Both the position numbers and the translations under genes were made by a program. From CAWEQW01 sp963811365 (GTDB lineage Bacteria; Actinomycetota; Actinomycetes; Propionibacteriales; Nocardioidaceae), in NCBI GenBank assembly GCA_963811365.1, contig CAWEQW010000007.1, forward strand, positions 186,001 through 250,000: a DNA stretch of 64,000 bases, read 5' to 3'. Positions within the stretch are counted from its first letter, which is position 1. Each line of letters opens with the position of its first letter. The notes under the pieces were generated by a model. That model had not been told where the DNA came from, did not search any database, and saw only the letters and a list, made by a program, of their open reading frames with translations. Shown here piece by piece: positions 53,369-61,762 of the stretch.

Positions 53369-54961
53369 TCAGCGTGCGGCGGCGACCTCCTGCTCGCCGG
53401 TGACGGTCGGCTCCGCCGGGTTCGCAGCCGGCTCCGCTGGGCCGGAACGTCCGGTCAGCGGCACCTCCTTGAGGAACAGCGCCACCACGAGCGCGATCGC
53501 GACCAGAGGCACGGCGGTCAGGAAGGTGTCGTGCAGCGAGGCCGCGAACGCCCCGGTCACCAGGCTGTGCACCGGCTCGGGCAGCGCCTTGATCGCCTGC
53601 ACGTTGTTCGCGACGTCGCCGACCTTGGCGCCTCCGGAGGCCGCTGCGGCAGGCGCGCTCTGCATCGCCGTGGCGATGTGCACCGCCAGCCGGCTGGACA
53701 GGATCGCGCCGAACAGCGCGGTGCCGAAGGAGCCGCCCATCGAGCGGAAGAACGCCACCGAGGAGGTCGCGACGCCCATGTCGCGCCGGTCGACGGAGTT
53801 CTGCACGACCGTGATCAGCACCTGCATGGTCAGGCCGAGTCCGGCCCCGAGGACGTACATCGCCAGCCCCGCGAACCAGTACGGCGAGGTGCCGGTGAGC
53901 TGGGCGAGCAGCAGCAGACCGACGATGACGGTCGCCGCGCCGAGGATCGGGAAGATCTTGTAGCGCCCGGTCCGCGTCATGATCTGGCCGGCCGTGATCG
54001 AGGTGCTGAAGATGCCCACCACCATCGGCAGCATCGCGAGCCCCGAGCGCGTCGGGCTCATGCCGTCGACCACCTGCAGGTAGACCGGGATGAAGATCAT
54101 CGACCCGAACATCGCGATGCCGATGAGGAAGCCGAACAGGTTCGAGATCGAGAAGATGGAGTTGCCGAACAACCGCATCGGGATGATCGGCTCGGTCGCC
54201 CGCAGCTCGACCAGCACGAAGGCGACGGCGAGCACCGCGCCGGCGACCAGCAGCATGACGCCGGTCGAGGAGCCCCAGCCCAGGTCCGGGCCGGCCCACG
54301 CGGTGTAGAGCAGGAACGAGCAGACCGAGGCGACCACGACCGCGGCGCCGAGGTAGTCGATCGTGTGATCGCGTCGGATGTGCGGCATCTTCAGTGCGGA
54401 GGACGTGATGACCAGCGCCGTCAGGCCGATCGGCACGTTCATGAAGAAGATCCACTGCCACCCCGGGCCGTCGGCGAAGAACCCGCCGAGCACCGGGCCG
54501 AGCACCGACGAGGTGCCGAACACGGCCGCGAAGTAGCCCTGGTAGCGACCGCGCTCCCGAGGCGGGATCACGTCGCCGATGGTGGCCATCGCGAGCGCCA
54601 TCAGGCCACCGCCGCCGAGACCCTGCACGGCACGGAAACCGATGAGCTGCTCGATGTTGTGCGAGAAGCCGGCCAGCAGCGAGCCGACGATGAAGGTGAC
54701 GATGGCGATCTGGAACAGCAGCCGGCGTCCGTACAGGTCCGAGATCTTGCCCCACAGCGGCGTGGAGGCGGTCGCCGCGAGCATGTACGCGGTGACGACC
54801 CAGGACAGCTTGTCCAGCCCGCCGAGCTCGCTGGTGATCCGCGGGAGCGCGGTGCCGACGATGCTCTGGTCGAGCGCGGACAAGAACATGCCGACCATCA
54901 GGCCGGACATCACGACGAGGATCTGCTTGTGGCTCAGGAAGCCGTGGGAGTCGGGGGTCAT
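53369..54961 (-). CDS. MFS drug-efflux transporter, DHA2/EmrB-QacA type
   Basis: Transporter of 530 residues with 14 expected membrane segments. MSGLMVGMFLSALDQSIVGTALPRI carries DHA2 motif D1, GKISDLYGRRLLFQ motif A, RAVQGLGGGGLMALAMATIGDVIPPRERGRYQG motif B, and AVFGTSSVLGPVLGGFF motif C. It is proton-driven and probably exports amphipathic compounds. It overlaps the MarR gene start (ATGA), so the pair is an operon under the regulator's control. Confidence 0.92.
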   Translation of the reverse strand: MTPDSHGFLSHKQILVVMSGLMVGMFLSALDQSIVGTALPRITSELGGLDKLSWVVTAYMLAATASTPLWGKISDLYGRRLLFQIAIVTFIVGSLLAGFSHNIEQLIGFRAVQGLGGGGLMALAMATIGDVIPPRERGRYQGYFAAVFGTSSVLGPVLGGFFADGPGWQWIFFMNVPIGLTALVITSSALKMPHIRRDHTIDYLGAAVVVASVCSFLLYTAWAGPDLGWGSSTGVMLLVAGAVLAVAFVLVELRATEPIIPMRLFGNSIFSISNLFGFLIGIAMFGSMIFIPVYLQVVDGMSPTRSGLAMLPMVVGIFSTSITAGQIMTRTGRYKIFPILGAATVIVGLLLLAQLTGTSPYWFAGLAMYVLGAGLGLTMQVLITVVQNSVDRRDMGVATSSVAFFRSMGGSFGTALFGAILSSRLAVHIATAMQSAPAAAASGGAKVGDVANNVQAIKALPEPVHSLVTGAFAASLHDTFLTAVPLVAIALVVALFLKEVPLTGRSGPAEPAANPAEPTVTGEQEVAAAR

Positions 54962-55464
54962 GCGTTCTCCTGGAGTGCGCTGCCCGACGTCGAGCGGGGA
55001 GCGGGTAGAGGGGCGGACAGCTCGACGACGAGCCGGTGCAGCAGCAGGCGCAGGGTCTCCCGCTCCTCCGGGGAGAACCCCTCGAGCGCGGTGGTCACCA
55101 TGCCCTTGCGGGCCTCGATGCCTTTGGCCAGGCAGTCGGTGCCGTGGTCGGAGACGGCCACCCGGGTGGCCCGCCCGTCGTCGGGGTCGTCGGCCCGGTC
55201 GAGCAGGCCGCGGTCCTCGAGCTGTCGGGCGTGCCGGCTCACGGTCGAGGCGTCGAGCTCGAGCATCGCGGCGAGGGTCGAGAGCCGCATCGGTCCGTGC
55301 AGCGCGAGCAGCTTGAGGATCGGGAAGGCCGAGAAGTCGACCTCGTCACCGGGCTGCCGATGCCGCATCCGCCGGCCGAGCGCCATCATCGTGCTCATCA
55401 CGGCGTCCTCGGCCGTCTCCGGAGGGGGAGGCGCCGCCGGGTCGGTCGGCGGGGAAGTTTGCAT
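54958..55464 (-). CDS. MarR-family transcriptional regulator
   Basis: Winged-helix regulator of 168 residues. FPILKLLALHGPMRLSTLAAMLELDASTVSRHARQLEDRGLLDRADDPDDGRATRVAVSD is the MarR DNA-binding domain with wing. LRLLLHRLVVEL forms the dimerisation helix. The longer frame adds 20 residues upstream; ATG 55464 lies inside the inverted repeat that probably binds the protein. It is translationally coupled with the efflux gene. Confidence 0.85.
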   Translation of the reverse strand: MQTSPPTDPAAPPPPETAEDAVMSTMMALGRRMRHRQPGDEVDFSAFPILKLLALHGPMRLSTLAAMLELDASTVSRHARQLEDRGLLDRADDPDDGRATRVAVSDHGTDCLAKGIEARKGMVTTALEGFSPEERETLRLLLHRLVVELSAPLPAPRSTSGSALQENA

Positions 55465-55503
55465 GTGGCAAGCATGCATCAATGTGTGTGCTGCACGCAA
55501 ACT
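55456..55503. promoter_or_regulatory. putative MarR operator (inverted repeats)
   Basis: AGTTTGC at 55456-55462 is mirrored by GCAAACT at 55497-55503. Inside, TGCATG at 55460-55465 is mirrored by CATGCA at 55473-55478. The cluster covers the marR start and the gap toward ilvA, which fits autoregulation of the marR-efflux operon. Confidence 0.6.
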
Positions 55504-55543
55504 ACCGCGGGTGACCCTTGTCACCTGTTCGACCGGAAGGTTC

Positions 55544-55549
55544 TAGGGT
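55544..55549 (+). promoter_or_regulatory. -10 box for a leaderless ilvA transcript
   Basis: TAGGGT, then 8 bases, then ATG 55558. Confidence 0.55.
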
Positions 55550-55557
55550 GTCGTGCC

Positions 55558-56772
55558 ATGACCGCTGTGCCGACCCTCGCTGACATCGAGACCGCCCGGG
55601 AGGCACTGCGCGGAGTCTCGATCTACACGCCCATGGAGGGCGCCCGCTGGCTGTCCGCTGAGGCCGGCGGCCCGGTCCTGCTGAAGGCCGAGAACCTCCA
55701 GCGCACCGGGTCCTTCAAGATCCGCGGTGCCTACCTGCGGATGTCGCGGCTGTCCGAGGACGAGCGGGCGCACGGGGTCGTCGCCGCGAGCGCCGGCAAC
55801 CATGCCCAGGGCGTGGCGCTCGCCGCCCAGATGCTCGGCATCAAGGCGACCGTCTACATGCCCGAGGGGGCGCCGATCCCGAAGGAGAAGGCCACCCGCG
55901 GGTACGGCGCCGACGTGGTGTTCCACGGCACGTCGATCGACGAGGCGCTGCTCCAGGCGCGCCGGTTCGCCGACGAGACCGGCGCCGTGCTGATCCACCC
56001 GTTCGACCACATCGACATCGTCACCGGCCAGGGCACCTGCGGACTGGAGATCCTCGAGCAGTGCCCGGACGTCCGCACGGTCGTGGTGCCCACTGGTGGT
56101 GGCGGGCTGATCGCCGGCATCGCCACCGCGGTCAAGGCGAGGCGGCCCGAGGTGCGGGTGGTCGGCGTGCAGGCCGCCGGCGCCGCGGCGTACCCGGCCT
56201 CGCTCGCCGAGGGGCACCCGGTGGCGTTGGCGCAGATGCTGACGATGGCCGACGGCATCGCGGTCGGGCGCCCCGGTGACGTGCCGTTCGCGGCCGTCCA
56301 GCGGCATGTGGACGAGGTGCTCACGGTCAGTGAGGAGTCGCTGTCCCGAGCGCTGCTGATGCTGCTCGAGCGGGCCAAGCTGCTGGTGGAGCCGGCCGGT
56401 GCCGCGGCGGTCGCGGCGATGCTGGACCACCCCGACCGGTTCGAGACGCCGGCCGTCGCGGTGCTGTCGGGTGGCAACGTCGACCCGCTGCTGCTGATGC
56501 GGGTGATCCGGCACGGCCTGGCCGCGGGCGGCCGGTTCCTCGCGTTCCGGGCCCGGATCCCCGACCAGCCGGGCGGGCTGGCCCGGCTGCTCGCGGAGCT
56601 CGCCGACGTCGGCGCCAACGTGCTCGACGTGGTCCACGAGCGGACGTCGGCCAGCCTGTCGATCGACCAGGTCGAGGTCGCCCTCCAGGTGGAGTGCCGC
56701 GGTCCCGCGCACGCCGAGCGGGTGCTCTCGCGGCTGCGCGAGTGCGGCTACCCGGTCGCCGTCTCGGACTAG
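55558..56772 (+). CDS. ilvA: threonine dehydratase with C-terminal ACT domain
   Basis: PLP enzyme of 404 residues deaminating threonine to 2-oxobutyrate. LLKAENLQRTGSFKIRGAYLRM carries the PLP lysine, VVAASAGNHAQGVALAA and VVPTGGGGLIAGIATAVK are the substrate and cofactor loops, EPAGAAAVAAML follows. The last about 80 residues (FLAFRARIPDQPGGLARLLAELADVGANVLDV) form one ACT domain. The single ACT domain and length match the catabolic/TdcB-like form used by many actinobacteria; biosynthetic use cannot be excluded. Confidence 0.92.
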   Translation: MTAVPTLADIETAREALRGVSIYTPMEGARWLSAEAGGPVLLKAENLQRTGSFKIRGAYLRMSRLSEDERAHGVVAASAGNHAQGVALAAQMLGIKATVYMPEGAPIPKEKATRGYGADVVFHGTSIDEALLQARRFADETGAVLIHPFDHIDIVTGQGTCGLEILEQCPDVRTVVVPTGGGGLIAGIATAVKARRPEVRVVGVQAAGAAAYPASLAEGHPVALAQMLTMADGIAVGRPGDVPFAAVQRHVDEVLTVSEESLSRALLMLLERAKLLVEPAGAAAVAAMLDHPDRFETPAVAVLSGGNVDPLLLMRVIRHGLAAGGRFLAFRARIPDQPGGLARLLAELADVGANVLDVVHERTSASLSIDQVEVALQVECRGPAHAERVLSRLRECGYPVAVSD

Positions 56773-56800
56773 GCCGCGGACCCGGCGCCGGACGCAGGAC

Positions 56801-56825
56801 GGCCCCCGGCGAGCTGCCGGGGGCC
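56801..56825. terminator. bidirectional hairpin terminator
   Basis: GGCCCCCGGC and GCCGGGGGCC form a perfect 10-bp stem around GAGCT between the convergent ilvA and greA genes. Confidence 0.75.
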
Positions 56826-56839
56826 GTCGGACGCGTGGC

Positions 56840-57346
56840 TCAGCCGGTGTAGGGCACCGCCTCGACGAGCTCCACCTTGAGCTCCTTGCCGTTCGGCGCC
56901 TCGTAGGTGACCGTCTCGCCCTGGCGGCGGCCGATGATCGCGGAGCCGAGCGGGGACTGCGGCGAGAACACCTCGAGGTCGTCGCCGGTGGTGTCGGCCA
57001 TCTCGCGGGCGCCGAGGAGGAAGGTCTCGGTGTCCTCCTCGCCGACGAACCGGGTGGTCACCTTCATGCCCGGCTCCACGACGCCGTCGTCGGCCGGCGT
57101 CTCGCCGACCTCGGCGCGCCGGAGCATGTCCTCGAGCTGGCGGATCCGGGCCTCGGTCTTGCCCTGCTCCTCGCGGGCGGCGTGATAGCCGCCGTTCTCC
57201 TTGAGGTCGCCCTCGTCTCGGGCCGCGCTGATCCGCTCGATGATCTCGGTGCGCGCCGGCCCACGCAGGTGCTCCAGCTCGGACTGGAGCTTGTCGAAAG
57301 CATCCTGGGTCAGCCAGATCACGGAAGAGTCGCTGGACTGGGTCAC
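56840..57346 (-). CDS. greA: transcription elongation factor GreA
   Basis: GreA of 168 residues. It rescues backtracked RNA polymerase by stimulating transcript cleavage. WLTQDAFDKLQSELEHLRG begins the coiled coil, ISAARDEGDLKENGGYHAAREEQGKTEARIRQLE contains the acidic tip (DEGDLKEN-Y), and the C-terminal FKBP-like domain follows (SPLGSAIIGRRQGETVTYEAPNGKELKVELV). The longer frame adds 27 residues; GTG 57346 lies after AGGAGCT and gives the normal length. Confidence 0.95.
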   Translation of the reverse strand: MTQSSDSSVIWLTQDAFDKLQSELEHLRGPARTEIIERISAARDEGDLKENGGYHAAREEQGKTEARIRQLEDMLRRAEVGETPADDGVVEPGMKVTTRFVGEEDTETFLLGAREMADTTGDDLEVFSPQSPLGSAIIGRRQGETVTYEAPNGKELKVELVEAVPYTG

Positions 57347-57484
57347 TGTTGTAGAGCTCCTGTGCTTGTCGGGGACCCGGACCTGCTCCCGCGTCCTCGC
57401 AGGAATGAGCCGGGCCGTGTCAGGCAAGTAGAGAAGTCTACCAAGCGGGTGGGCGGTGCCCCAATCGTCGCGCTCCGGGCGTGC

Positions 57485-57898
57485 TCAGCCGGGGCGCTTC
57501 TGCCCGGGCGCGGTACAGCCCACCAGCTCCACGGATGTCGCGCGCCGCTCGGTGCGGACCGCCCGGTGCAGCGTGGCGCTCGCCGGCCGGCGCGGGCCGA
57601 CCACGACGTTCAGCTCCCCGACGACCGAGTGGTCGACCGCGGTGGCCCGGAGCAGGCAGTGCGCGACGTCCGACCGCTGCCGTCGGACCACCCCGAAGGT
57701 CGCGACTGCACGGTGCTCGCCCTGCACGTCGTAGGACATGAGCTGGGAGCTGACCGACGGCCCGCCGTGCAGGAAGCCCGCCCAGACCAGCCAGCCCAGG
57801 CCCGCCGCCGCGAGCAGGACGACCAGGGTGAGGACCAGCGGTCGACGCAGCGGGCCGGGTGCGCCGTAGCGCGCCGACAGGTCCGCCAGGTCGCTCAC
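57485..57898 (-). CDS. DUF4307 membrane protein
   Basis: Actinobacterial protein of 137 residues. After SARYGAPGPLRRP comes one transmembrane helix (LVLTLVVLLAAAGLGWLVWAGF). A small extracytoplasmic domain follows (SYDVQGEHRAVATFGVVRRQRSDVAHCLLRA... CTAPGQ). It always lies near greA and mca, as here. Function unknown. The GTG start is leaderless, 6 bases after a TAGGAT box shared with the divergent mca promoter. Confidence 0.85.
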   Translation of the reverse strand: MSDLADLSARYGAPGPLRRPLVLTLVVLLAAAGLGWLVWAGFLHGGPSVSSQLMSYDVQGEHRAVATFGVVRRQRSDVAHCLLRATAVDHSVVGELNVVVGPRRPASATLHRAVRTERRATSVELVGCTAPGQKRPG

Positions 57899-57904
57899 GC
57901 CGCC

Positions 57905-57914
57905 ATCCTAGGAT
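57905..57914. promoter_or_regulatory. overlapping divergent -10 boxes for DUF4307 and mca
   Basis: The palindrome ATCCTAGGAT contains TAGGAT on the plus strand (57909-57914) and on the minus strand (57905-57910). Each is 6-7 bases before a start codon (ATG 57922, GTG 57898). The two -10 boxes share two base pairs, so both promoters cannot be open at once. Confidence 0.65.
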
Positions 57915-57921
57915 GAGCCCC

Positions 57922-58800
57922 ATGCTGCGTCTGATGCACGTCCACGCGCACCCCGACGACGAGTCGAGCAAGGGTGCCGCCTCCACCGCCCGGTACGTCG
58001 CCGAGGGCGTCGACGTCCACGTCGTCACCTGCACCGGAGGGGAGCGCGGGTCGATCCTCAACCCGCGGATGGACCGACCGGACGTCCTGGCGAACATCAG
58101 CGAGATCCGTCGCCAGGAGATGGAGGCCGCCCGGGAGATCCTCGGGGTGACGCAGGACTGGCTCGGCTTCGTCGACTCCGGCTGGCCCGAGGGTGACCCG
58201 AAGCCGCCGCTGCCCGAGGGCTGCTTCGCGCTCGTCCCCTTGGAGCAGGCGGCCGAGCCGCTGGTGCGGCTGATCCGGTCATTCCGGCCGCACGTCATGA
58301 CGACGTACGACGAGAACGGCGGCTACCCGCACCCCGACCACGTGATGTGCCACACCGTCTCCGTGGCCGCGTTCGAGGCGGCCGGCGACCCCGGCCGCTA
58401 TCCGGACGCCGGCGAGCCGTGGCAGCCGCTCAAGCTCTACTACCATCACAGCTTCCATCGTGAGCGCACCCAGGCCCTGCACGACGAGATGCTGCGCCGG
58501 GGCCTGGAGTCGCCGTACGCCGAGCGGCTCGCGGAGTGGGAGCCCGACCCGGTGCACGCCGCGCGGATCACCACACGGGTGCCGTGCGCGGAGTACTTCC
58601 CCGTGCGAGACCGGGCGCTGCTCGCGCACGCCACCCAGATCGACCCGGAAGGAGCCTGGTTCGCCTGCCCGCTCGACGTGCACCAGGCGGCGTGGCCCAC
58701 CGAGGACTACGAGCTCGCTCGCAGCGTCGTCGACGTCGAGACGCCGGAGGAGGATCTGTTCGCCGGCGTCCGCGAGGCACTTGAGACAATGTCGTCATGA
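57922..58800 (+). CDS. mca: mycothiol S-conjugate amidase Mca
   Basis: Zinc amidase of 292 residues that cleaves mycothiol conjugates of toxins to mercapturic acids. LMHVHAHPDDESSKGAASTARYVAEG carries the HxxDD zinc ligands; YDENGGYPHPDHVMCH carries the third His with the catalytic region. CTGGERGSILNP and ESPYAERL are also conserved. ATG 57922 follows TAGGAT by 7 bases; an in-frame ATG 9 bases earlier overlaps that box. It implies the organism makes mycothiol. Mca is distinguished from MshB here by gene neighbourhood; MshB is the alternative. Confidence 0.9.
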   Translation: MLRLMHVHAHPDDESSKGAASTARYVAEGVDVHVVTCTGGERGSILNPRMDRPDVLANISEIRRQEMEAAREILGVTQDWLGFVDSGWPEGDPKPPLPEGCFALVPLEQAAEPLVRLIRSFRPHVMTTYDENGGYPHPDHVMCHTVSVAAFEAAGDPGRYPDAGEPWQPLKLYYHHSFHRERTQALHDEMLRRGLESPYAERLAEWEPDPVHAARITTRVPCAEYFPVRDRALLAHATQIDPEGAWFACPLDVHQAAWPTEDYELARSVVDVETPEEDLFAGVREALETMSS

Positions 58801-59142
58801 TGACCCTCTGGACCGTCCTGGTGCCCCTTGCGCAGAAGGGTCCGGACCCCAACGACGTCAAGCCCGGCTGGCTCGGCTTCGCCGTCGTCATGGCCCTGCT
58901 GGCCGCCGTGGCCCTGCTCTCCCTGAGCCTGCGCAAGCATCTCAACCGGGTGAGCTTCGAGGAGCAGCGCGACGTGCCTGCCGGTCACCCCGACGGCGCT
59001 TCCGACGACGCCACCGACCGCACCGACGATGCCGCCGACGGCACCGCCGACGAAGCTTTCGACGCCGCCGACGGCACCGCCGACGAACGCTGTCGAGGCC
59101 CCGTCGGACAAGCCGGGCAGCGCGCCCCGCCCCCCGGCCTGA
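58797..59142 (+). CDS. small membrane protein downstream of mca, frameshifted at its end
   Basis: Protein of about 114 residues overlapping the mca stop (ATGA). One transmembrane segment (GWLGFAVVMALLAAVALLSLSL) is followed by LRKHLNRVSFEEQRD and a repetitive Asp/Ala/Thr tail (DDATDRTDDAADGTADEAF). An extra base near 59090 moves the frame to AVEAPSDKPGSAPRPPA and a stop at 59140-59142. Without it the frame would run far into unrelated sequence. A small membrane protein at this position is usual in actinobacteria. Confidence 0.65.
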
Positions 59143-59225
59143 GCGCCGCCCGCGCGGCGCCGACGTGGTGGGCCGGGGCTCGGCGGCTCACCTCGCGAGC
59201 GCCTCGGCGACGTCCTGGCCGTGGG

Positions 59226-60063
59226 TCAGCGGGAGCGGTCGTGCGACACGACACAGGTGCCGACCTGCGTCGCGGCGTTGCCTGCCCGGTCGGTCGCCGT
59301 GGCGCTGATCGTGTAGAGGCGCCCCGTCCCGGGGCAGTCGCGCTGCGCGGAGGTCCACCCGGCCGCCGTCGATGCGGATGTCGCCGTCACCGGGCCCGTT
59401 CGAGCAAGCGGTCACCGCGACGCCCGCGACCCCGGACAGTGCGTCGGCGGCCGACCCTCGATGGCGCGCCCGTGCAGGCATATGACCAGCGCGTGCTCAT
59501 GGGCGTGCAGCATGTTCTTCCCGTAGAACGACTTCCGGTCGTCGATCAGGGAGCCGTCGCGGCCGACCCTCGCGAACGTCTCGCCGGGGTAGGAGGGGTC
59601 CCGGTCGACGTACGCGTCCAGCCACGACCGCCGGCTGCTGGCGAGCCGGTCGGCATGGTCGAAGCCGTCACCGAGGCCCTCTCCAGCAGCGTCGCCCGGT
59701 CGGCCGCCGGGGAGTCCCACGGCCGGTCCGGGTAGAGCTGGTCGGCGCTGTGGATCATCGCGTAGCTCTTCGGGCTGTGGCCGAAGTCGGTCTGCATCGC
59801 GTTGAAGTCGCCGAACCGCTTGGTGCGTCCCCAGAACCACCACGAGTGGCCGGACGCAGACGCCGCTCCGGTGGCGGGTGATGAGGATCTTCGTCAGCGA
59901 GCGCAGGCCGTCGCGGAGCTGGCCCCTGTCCCGGGTTCACCCGCCCCTCGACATCGACGCAGGCACAGCGGCGGTCAGAGCGCAGCAGAACGACCGTGCA
60001 GGTCCCCCGAGCGAGCCACCGAGCGCGCAGCGTGCCGCCAGGGGCCGCTGTGTCCGACATCAT
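59226..60063 (-). pseudogene. decayed gene for an unrecognised secreted protein
   Basis: Recognisable peptide pieces lie in different minus-strand frames. One block reads SWWFWGRTKRFGDFNAMQTD and HSPKSYAMIHSADQLYPDRP. The next reads DGFDHADRLASSRRSWLD, VDRDPSYPGETFARVGRDGS and KSFYGKNMLHAHEHALVICL. A last piece resembles the end of a HYR/Ig-like module (RLYTISATATDRAGNAATQV, ending CVVSHDRSR). At least three frame changes are needed. No family was recognised for the main part. Coordinates are approximate at the 5' end. Confidence 0.5.
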
Positions 60064-60075
60064 GCCGCGGACGGT

Positions 60076-60091
60076 ATTGGATCGTTCCAAT
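60076..60091. promoter_or_regulatory. inverted repeat, putative operator
   Basis: ATTGGA, spacer TCGT, TCCAAT: a perfect 6+6 palindrome between the decayed minus-strand gene and a small plus-strand gene 42 bases downstream. Confidence 0.45.
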
Positions 60092-60132
60092 TTCTGTCAT
60101 GATGGAACCACCCACCCACGGAGGAGACCACC

Positions 60133-60378
60133 ATGGCCCACCTGATCGACGAGCTCAACGACCTGCACGCGTCGTATGTCGACGCGATCAACTTCGCCGT
60201 CTCCGAGGGCGACCCGCGCCGGGCCGACGACCTTGCGCAGGCCTACGACGACGACGCCGTCCGACTGGTCGCCGAGCGGGAGGGCAGGACCGACATGCTG
60301 CCGATCCACCGTCCCGAGCACCACGACACCCCGCTGCGCCGGCTGGTCCACCGCCTGGCGCACCCGCACGCCGCCTGA
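60133..60378 (+). CDS. small hypothetical protein
   Basis: Unrecognised protein of 81 residues. HLIDELNDLHASYVDAINFAVSEGDPRRADDLAQAYDDDAVRLVAEREG is strongly helical and acidic; the end is His/Arg-rich (HRPEHHDTPLRRLVHRLAHPHAA). A strong ribosome site (GGAGGAGA) precedes ATG 60133, which supports expression. Could be a small DNA- or membrane-associated protein; no evidence for either. Confidence 0.65.
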   Translation: MAHLIDELNDLHASYVDAINFAVSEGDPRRADDLAQAYDDDAVRLVAEREGRTDMLPIHRPEHHDTPLRRLVHRLAHPHAA

Positions 60379-60387
60379 CGGCTCGGC

Positions 60388-61029
60388 TCAGCCGGTGCGG
60401 AGCACCCGCACGAGGCAGTCGTACGCCGTCCGCGCGGGCTCGCCCCGATGGTCGTCCGCAGGCCCCTCCGAGGCGATGGTCCGGGCGACGCGGTCGGCGC
60501 GGAGCACCTCGAACCGCTCGCCGTCCAGGTCGGACAGCACGTCCTCGGCCGTGTAGAGCACGTCCGGGTCCTGAGGTCCGCCCGTGCCCTCGTCGAGGTT
60601 GGACGAGTCGTGCGCGACGACGAAGAGCGTGCCCCCCGGTCGCAGCACGAGAAGAGCACGCCGTACCGCGCTCCGGCGCTGCTCCGCGGGGAGCTGCAGG
60701 TAGGCCAGCAGCGCGAGGTCGTAGGGCACCGGGCCCGGCTCGAGCTCGAGCACGTCACCGTGCACCCACGTGACGTGCAGGTCGCGGCCGCGCGGGTGCC
60801 GCTCCTGGATCGCCCGACCCTTGTCGAGCGCGACCACGGAGAAGTCGTACGCAGTGACCTCCCAGCCGAGGTCGGCCAGCCAGAGGGCGTTGCGCCCCTC
60901 GCCGGCGGCGACGTCGATCGCGCGACCGGGCGGCAGCGCCGCGAGCTCGCTCTCGACGAACTGGTTCGGCGTCGCCGACCAGACCAGCTCGCTCGCGGCG
61001 TACCGCTCGTCCCAGGCACGTGCGTCCAT
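60388..61029 (-). CDS. class I SAM-dependent methyltransferase
   Basis: Methyltransferase of 213 residues. WDERYAASELVWSATPNQFVESELAALPPGRAIDVAAGEGRNALWLADLGWEVTAYDFS contains the SAM-binding motif I (DVAAGEGRNA) and motif II acidic residue. YDLALLAYLQLPAEQRRSAVRRALLVLRPGGTLFVVAHD matches post-motif regions. This type (TehB/thiopurine-like) often methylates small toxic compounds. Substrate unknown. Confidence 0.85.
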   Translation of the reverse strand: MDARAWDERYAASELVWSATPNQFVESELAALPPGRAIDVAAGEGRNALWLADLGWEVTAYDFSVVALDKGRAIQERHPRGRDLHVTWVHGDVLELEPGPVPYDLALLAYLQLPAEQRRSAVRRALLVLRPGGTLFVVAHDSSNLDEGTGGPQDPDVLYTAEDVLSDLDGERFEVLRADRVARTIASEGPADDHRGEPARTAYDCLVRVLRTG

Positions 61030-61056
61030 GGTGGAATCGTCCCAGTGGCCGGCCGG

Positions 61057-61320
61057 TCAGGCCAGCGACAAGAAGAGCTTCTCCATCTTCTTGGTGTCGA
61101 GCGCGGCTGCGTCACCCTCCTGGGTCATGCACTGGCGTAGACCGGAGGCGACGATCGCGAACCCGGCCCGGTCCAGCGCCCGGCTCACGGCGGCGAGCTG
61201 CATGACCACGTCCTCGCACTCCCGGCCCTCCTCGAGCATCCGGACCACGCCGCTCAGCTGGCCCTGGGCCCGCTTGAGCCGGTTGATCACCGCGCCCATC
61301 TCCTCGGCAGGTAGCTCCAT
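61057..61320 (-). CDS. CsoR/RcnR-family regulator, CstR-like (two Cys, no His)
   Basis: Small all-helical repressor of 87 residues. INRLKRAQGQLSGVVRMLEEGRECEDVVMQLAAVSRALDRAG is the family core. Cys35 and Cys64 are present with the spacing of CstR (29 residues). The copper-ligand His of CsoR, four residues before the second Cys, is Gly60 here. That combination points to a persulfide/sulfide sensor rather than a copper sensor. ATG 61320 lies 1 base after the DUF302 stop. Likely operators are the three inverted repeats listed nearby. Confidence 0.82.
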   Translation of the reverse strand: MELPAEEMGAVINRLKRAQGQLSGVVRMLEEGRECEDVVMQLAAVSRALDRAGFAIVASGLRQCMTQEGDAAALDTKKMEKLFLSLA

Positions 61321-61321
61321 G

Positions 61322-61762
61322 TCATCGTCCTTCGTCGTTGAGGGGCCCGTCCGCGGAAGTGTCCGGGGCGAGGGAGTTCAGGGCGGCCGAAAGGCGCTCG
61401 GTCGCGTCGGCCGCGACCTCGGCGAGCCGGTCGTTGCCGGTCACCGACACCATCAGCGACGGGTCGACGGCCTCGACTATCGTGCACCCGTCGCCGGCCC
61501 GGACGACCACGTTGCAGGGCAGCAGCAGGCCGACCGACGGCTCGACCTCGAGGGCCTTGAGTGCCAACGGCGGCCGGCACGCTCCGAGGATCACCACCGG
61601 CGGCACGTCGACGCCCAGCTTGGCGTGCAGGGTCGCGGCCATGTCGATCTCGTTCAGCACGCCGAAGCCCTGCTCGGCCAGCGCGGCGCGCACCGCGGCG
61701 GTCGCCTCCTCGAAGGGGAGGCGGACCGACCGCGAGAGCGCGTAGGGCACGGTCACCGTCAC
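61322..61762 (-). CDS. DUF302 protein
   Basis: Protein of 146 residues. LPFEEATAAVRAALAEQGFGVLNEIDMAATLHAKLGVDVPPVVILGACRPPLALKAL and PSVGLLLPCNVVVRAGDGCTIVEAVDP are typical DUF302, with conserved His and Cys residues. The biochemical role is unknown; it commonly accompanies thioredoxins and sulfur or metal-stress genes. GTG 61762 overlaps the thioredoxin stop (GTGA), so translation is coupled. Confidence 0.87.
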   Translation of the reverse strand: MTVTVPYALSRSVRLPFEEATAAVRAALAEQGFGVLNEIDMAATLHAKLGVDVPPVVILGACRPPLALKALEVEPSVGLLLPCNVVVRAGDGCTIVEAVDPSLMVSVTGNDRLAEVAADATERLSAALNSLAPDTSADGPLNDEGR

